From: CAZFBR01 sp035353495 [NCBI: uncultured bacterium]
GTDB taxonomy: Bacteria > DAOPZR01
Direction of reading: 5' to 3'
Length of the DNA stretch: 8,652 nt
NCBI GenBank assembly: GCA_964517215.1
Contig: CAZFBR010000149.1
Coordinates: forward strand, 1-8,652
Positions 5,855-8,652 of this stretch are shown here, piece after piece (position 1 is the first letter of the stretch; every line of letters starts with the position of its first letter). The notes beneath the pieces were generated by a model. It ran no database searches and had not been told where the DNA came from. It saw nothing but the letters and a program-made list of their open reading frames with translations. Made by a program: the position numbers and the translations under genes.

Positions 5855-5927
5855 TCGAAAAAACAGCATCCCGCGCCGACCGGCAGTTCCTTGTTCGTAA
5901 CTGTCGGGGTTACAGCCAGTTGATGCG

Positions 5928-6245
5928 CTATTGCCGCGGGTCCGGCACCTCATAGTCGATCAGCCGCCGCTCACTGGCGGCGGCACGAATATACGCCGCC
6001 ACCGCCTGATGCTCGGGATGGACCTGATAGGCGTCGAGCGCGGCACGATCGGGAAAGGTAGTGCAGAGCACCACATCGCTGCTGGCGTCGGTGGCGGAAA
6101 AGTCGATGCCGACCTCCAGCTTCTGCAGGCCCGGGATTCTGCCGCGCAGGCCTTCCAGCTTCTGTTTGATCGCCTGCGCAGTGGCCGCCTTGTCCAGTCC
6201 GTGCGCCGAGTCCTTGAGCCGCCAGGCCACAATGTGTTTGATCAT
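5928..6245 (-). CDS. Dabb-family (stress-responsive alpha/beta barrel) small protein
   Basis: This 105-residue protein has the Dabb fold, a ferredoxin-like dimeric alpha/beta barrel found in plant stress proteins and many uncharacterised bacterial proteins. It starts with the hallmark MIKHIVAWRLKD. IPGLQKLEVGIDF (about 38-50), the strand DVVLCTTFPDRAALDAY (about 57-73) and HPEHQAVAAYIRA (76-88) follow, the last being the conserved H-P-x-H motif. The biochemical role is unknown for most bacterial members. The ATG overlaps the stop of the LOG gene (ATGA, 4 bp), with AGGAGAGG as a good ribosome binding site, so the two are co-expressed. The stop is TAG, the only terminal TAG in the window; reading through it would add just five residues before a TAA. 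Confidence 0.87.
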   Translation of the reverse strand: MIKHIVAWRLKDSAHGLDKAATAQAIKQKLEGLRGRIPGLQKLEVGIDFSATDASSDVVLCTTFPDRAALDAYQVHPEHQAVAAYIRAAASERRLIDYEVPDPRQ

Positions 6246-6865
6246 GTTCCTCTCCTGTCGTTGTCGTCGACCGTGGCCATTTGCCGGATCCAGGCGATCT
6301 TGCCCGACGGCGGCGCCTGATACGCCGCGAATTTGCGCAGCAGGCCGTCGGGCGCCGCGTCAACCTGCACCAGCGCGCGATTGGCCGGCTGGATGAACTG
6401 CTCCGCCGCGCTCACGTCAAGAAACTGCAGGAAGCGGTCGTAATAGCCGCAGGTGTTGAGCAGCCCGCACGGCTTGGCATGCATGCCCAGCTGCGCCCAG
6501 GTCAGCACCTCGCTGATTTCCTCGATGGTGCCCAGTCCGCCGGGCAGGGCGATGAAGCCGTCGGCCAGTTCCGCCATCAGCGCCTTGCGCTCGTGCATTG
6601 TTGCCACCACATGGAGCGTGGTCAAGGCGGGGTGGGCAATCTCCAGTTCAATCAGCTGCCGCGGGATGACCCCGATCACTGCGCCACCCGCGTCGAGGCA
6701 GGCCTGCGCCACCGCGCCCATCAGGCCGAGTTTGGCGCCGCCGTAGACCAGGGTCAGGTGCTGGTGCGCCAGGGTCCGGCCCAGCAGCTGCGCGGCCGCG
6801 CGATACTCGGGCCGCCCGCCCGGGCTGGACCCGCAAAAGACGCATATGTTGCTCATGGCTGCCAT
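6242..6865 (-). CDS. LOG family protein, nucleoside 5'-monophosphate phosphoribohydrolase (TIGR00730 type)
   Basis: LOG-family enzymes split ribose-5-phosphate from nucleoside monophosphates. Plant and actinobacterial members release active cytokinins, while in most bacteria the natural substrate is unclear. The 207-residue product has the Rossmann-like start ICVFCGSSPG (7-16), LVYGGAKLGLMGAVA (39-53), GVIPRQL (65-71), MHERKALM (90-97) and the catalytic/phosphate loop PGGLGTIEE (108-116), then the E-x-x-E/TWAQLG helix (113-127). These are the defining motifs with Arg93, Lys94 and Glu115-116 present. The start is ATG 6865 or ATG 6856 (MSNICVF). A promoter lies immediately upstream, so close that the transcript would begin at about the first ATG. 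The gene is followed by the overlapping Dabb gene. Confidence 0.9.
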   Translation of the reverse strand: MAAMSNICVFCGSSPGGRPEYRAAAQLLGRTLAHQHLTLVYGGAKLGLMGAVAQACLDAGGAVIGVIPRQLIELEIAHPALTTLHVVATMHERKALMAELADGFIALPGGLGTIEEISEVLTWAQLGMHAKPCGLLNTCGYYDRFLQFLDVSAAEQFIQPANRALVQVDAAPDGLLRKFAAYQAPPSGKIAWIRQMATVDDNDRRGT

Positions 6866-6871
6866 GGGCGC

Positions 6872-6900
6872 ATCCTACTTGTGCCGGCGACCGCTGTCAA
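6872..6900 (-). promoter_or_regulatory. Sigma70-type promoter of the LOG-Dabb unit, positioned for a leaderless transcript
   Basis: On the minus strand, TTGACA (6895-6900, exact consensus), a 17-bp spacer and TAGGAT (6872-6877) form a near-ideal promoter. Only six bases separate the -10 from ATG 6865, so transcription would begin at or within a base or two of that ATG. The AGGA that could pass for a Shine-Dalgarno sequence is part of the -10 box and would not be in the RNA. Confidence 0.6.
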
Positions 6901-6913
6901 CGGTTGGCGGCGG

Positions 6914-6933
6914 GGGCAGTGCAGGCACCGCCC
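6914..6933 (-). terminator. GC-rich hairpin directly after the methyltransferase stop
   Basis: Starting at the base after the TGA, GGGCGGTG-CCTG-CACTGCCC folds into an 8-bp stem (one G-U pair) with a 4-base loop. There is no T-run after it, so it is not a standard rho-independent terminator. It could still mark the 3' end of the upstream transcript or protect it from exonucleases. It sits between the methyltransferase and the separate LOG promoter, which fits a transcript boundary. Confidence 0.45.
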
Positions 6934-7659
6934 TCACCGCGTCGCGGTCACGACCAGCATGCCCTGCGCAGTTGCCGTCGTCACCGCGGCAAAGCCGGCG
7001 TCGCGCAGCGCGGCCGTCAGCCACTCCCGCGTCAGGCGCAGCTTGCGATACCAGCTTTTGTGCAGGCGCCACGTTCCGCTTTCGTTGCGATAGACCAGGT
7101 CATGCACCTTCACTGTTGCCGGTTCGTATTCGAGGAAGCAGGTCATGATCGTGGTGTCGTCGCTGCGCAGGGGGATAAAGCGGTCAAGCTCCGTCAGTTC
7201 CGCCGTCAGTTCGCGGAAGATGACGATGAACTGCCCGCCGAAAGCCAGCAACCGCGCCGCGCCCGCACACGCCTCCTGCACCGCGGCCGGCGACGGCAGG
7301 GAAATGATCGTATCGATCATACACACCACCAGTTCGACCGGATCGGCGACATGCTCCGCCGCCCGCAGCAGGTCATCGTGAACGACAGTGATCGGCAGGC
7401 CGCCCGCGCGGGCCCGCAGCTGGTCGAGCAGCGTCGCGTCGCTGTCGATTGCCGTCACCGTGAAGCCGCGCTGCGCCAGCGGGATCGACTGAAAGCCGCA
7501 TCCCGCGCCCAAGTCGACCGCCCGGCCGTTGCCGCGCGGCCGGATATCATGTCCGGCAAAAAACGCGGCATTGCGTGCCAGCGCCGCATCGAACCCGCCC
7601 ATCATCCATGCATATGCGTCCGCCAGTACGCTCGCGTAATGCTCCTGACATGTCGCCAT
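6934..7659 (-). CDS. Class I SAM-dependent methyltransferase
   Basis: This 241-residue protein has the Rossmann-type methyltransferase core: motif I AVDLGAGCGFQSIPL (47-61), the acidic end of strand 2 at VTAIDSD (68-74), VVHDDLL (92-98) for the adenine-side loop, and VELVVCMIDTI (108-118) as motif IV. Strand 5 (FGGQFIVIFREL) follows, and a C-terminal part ends in a typical final strand (GMLVVTATR). Substrate cannot be told from the sequence; the small soluble form without extra domains suits a small molecule or an unknown protein target. ATG 7659 has GGAGG five bases upstream. The gap to the upstream membrane-protein gene is 21 bp, so the two probably share a transcript. The GC hairpin at its end and the promoter beyond separate it from the LOG gene. 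Confidence 0.85.
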   Translation of the reverse strand: MATCQEHYASVLADAYAWMMGGFDAALARNAAFFAGHDIRPRGNGRAVDLGAGCGFQSIPLAQRGFTVTAIDSDATLLDQLRARAGGLPITVVHDDLLRAAEHVADPVELVVCMIDTIISLPSPAAVQEACAGAARLLAFGGQFIVIFRELTAELTELDRFIPLRSDDTTIMTCFLEYEPATVKVHDLVYRNESGTWRLHKSWYRKLRLTREWLTAALRDAGFAAVTTATAQGMLVVTATR

Positions 7660-7680
7660 CGCCGCCTCCGCCTGCCCAAT

Positions 7681-8652
7681 TCAGTATGCTGCCGCGGTAT
7701 CCGTCAGCACCGGCAGCGGACCATGCCCGCGCGCCAGCAGCGCGATCTCATCCCGTTCGGGGTCGTACGCGCAGATCTGGTCTTCACCGAATTGACACAA
7801 TATTATGTCGCCCGGCAACAGGGTGATGCAACGAGCTGTCCATTGACAGATCGGCGTTTCGAATGCGCAGCGGGGCTGCTCATCGCGGCTGGTTTTCCAT
7901 GCTTGTATGCCTTGCGCAGCCCAAGAGCTCCGTTCAACATGCCACGCGCTATTACACGCGCTGCCCAAGCCCGGCACATTAGAGAACCGTACTTGCGGGA
8001 CACATCGGCCCGGCGCGAAGCTGTGCGTCAATATGCGCCAGGAGTGAACGGCATCAACAGCTAATGCGTATAATTCTGTATCAGTACTCGGCTCGCATTC
8101 TGCCGGTATTGGTCCGGTCTCGCTACCATGCGGAACGTCAGTCAGGTAGTCATACGGTTCATGTGAATTGCATGCGTACATTTTTACTGCCGGACCCGCC
8201 GCAAGCGGACGCCGGTATACATCACCGTCGCGGGCGTCAATATACCAGAGCATGACATTGTCCGGCAGGCGCATCGCCGACGGTGCCACCACCGTCGTTT
8301 GCGTCAGCAGCGTATAATTTCCGACGATACCATAGCCAACACACAGCAGCGCATACGATGCCGTCTGCATGATCAGCGACCCGCGTACCGTCTTGCGCAG
8401 CCATTGCGGATCGCCGCGGAAAATCAGCGCAACCAGCGGAAACTCGATCATCAGTGTCAACGCATAGGACGCCACCAGCATGAAGGCAAAGCACAGGCGC
8501 AGGTTGTTGATGTCCAATGACTGCGTCGTCAGCCAGTTCATCCCGAATATTCCCGCCCAAGCCGACAACAGGTTGGCAATGACCATCCCGCCCAGCGCCC
8601 GACGCAACCGCACCTGGAACAGTTTCGCCAGCAGATACCCTTCGAACAAACC
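7681..8652 (-). CDS. Unknown membrane protein with Cys-rich C-terminal domain (5' end outside the window)
   Basis: I do not recognise this protein. The frame is open to the right edge, and the first start-like codon inside is a TTG at 8647-8649 with no visible ribosome binding site, so the N-terminus is most likely outside. At least 322 residues are visible. Counted from the TTG, three hydrophobic helices (about 20-40, 51-77, 90-113) are followed by a roughly 200-residue polar domain with nine cysteines. Parts of that domain look like beta-sheet or blade sequence: LWYIDARDGDVYRR (134-147), and LLPGDIILCQFGEDQICAYDPERDEIALLARG near the C-terminus. The middle of the gene (about 8040-8220) is visibly less GC-rich than the operon to the left (about 50-57% against 65%, counted by eye). 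It could be a surface or sensor-type protein. It ends 21 bp before the methyltransferase gene, its only contextual link. Confidence 0.7.
   Translation of the reverse strand, partial: GLFEGYLLAKLFQVRLRRALGGMVIANLLSAWAGIFGMNWLTTQSLDINNLRLCFAFMLVASYALTLMIEFPLVALIFRGDPQWLRKTVRGSLIMQTASYALLCVGYGIVGNYTLLTQTTVVAPSAMRLPDNVMLWYIDARDGDVYRRPLAAGPAVKMYACNSHEPYDYLTDVPHGSETGPIPAECEPSTDTELYALAVDAVHSWRILTHSFAPGRCVPQVRFSNVPGLGSACNSAWHVERSSWAAQGIQAWKTSRDEQPRCAFETPICQWTARCITLLPGDIILCQFGEDQICAYDPERDEIALLARGHGPLPVLTDTAAAY

Larger units (their letters stand above)
5723..5927. other. Non-coding gap between the Dabb gene and hpf
   Basis: This gap of about 205 bp holds the candidate promoter and the hpf leader. Just after the Dabb stop there is a weak inverted repeat (CTGT/ACAG, 5901-5915), and a run of six Ts on the minus strand (5858-5863) without a convincing GC stem before it. 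I therefore cannot call a rho-independent terminator for the upstream genes, and some readthrough from the LOG-Dabb unit into hpf is possible. I see no tRNA, riboswitch or small gene here. Confidence 0.5.

Noticed and set aside
5858-5915. Rho-independent terminator after the Dabb gene
   Set aside because: The inverted repeat (CTGT/ACAG) is short, and the T-run about 40 bases away has no GC stem directly before it.
1-8652. CRISPR array, tRNA/rRNA gene, insertion sequence or defence system
   Set aside because: No spaced direct repeats, no tRNA-like cloverleaf or rRNA segments, no transposase and no terminal inverted repeats were seen on either strand.

Overview
The window is GC-rich (about 65% in the left two thirds, by eye) and gene-dense. 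Every gene I can support lies on the minus strand, so transcription runs from high to low coordinates. The gene content is hpf (long form), ptsN-type EIIA, hprK, rapZ, a membrane-anchored yvcK and mannose-family PTS subunits. This mixes the proteobacterial rpoN-neighbourhood genes (hpf-ptsN-rapZ) with the Firmicutes-type hprK and rapZ-yvcK pairing. That suggests a diderm, high-GC bacterium outside the gamma-Proteobacteria, for example the PVC group (Lentisphaerota/Kiritimatiellota-like) or a delta-proteobacterial lineage. This placement is inference and is weak.

Right part (8652 to about 5928). A membrane protein of unknown function, cut by the window edge, is followed 21 bp later by a class I SAM-dependent methyltransferase. 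Next, behind its own sigma70-like promoter (TTGACA, 17 bp, TAGGAT), comes a LOG-family nucleoside-5'-monophosphate phosphoribohydrolase gene. It overlaps by 4 bp a small Dabb (stress-response A/B barrel) gene. A non-coding gap of about 205 bp follows and holds a good promoter candidate for the main operon.

Left part (5722 to 1). One tightly packed operon runs hpf - ptsN - hprK - rapZ - yvcK - EIIA(man) - EIIB(man) - EIIC(man) and continues off the left edge; EIID, HPr and EI would be expected there but are not visible. Gaps are mostly -4 to +20 bp, so co-expression is very likely. As a working model, the operon links PTS phosphorylation state (EIIA-Ntr, HprK acting on HPr, EIIA/EIIB-Man) to envelope-precursor control (RapZ and YvcK respond to amino-sugar metabolites in model bacteria) and to ribosome hibernation (HPF).

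Most notable: the EIIC frame is interrupted by an in-frame TAG (168-170), after which the same frame continues as typical hydrophobic EIIC sequence to the window edge. This means decay of the permease, a sequence error, or amber readthrough. Other points are a RapZ P-loop lacking its usual Ser/Thr, an N-terminal membrane anchor on YvcK, a promoter placed so that the LOG transcript would be leaderless, and the Cys-rich unknown membrane protein at the right edge.
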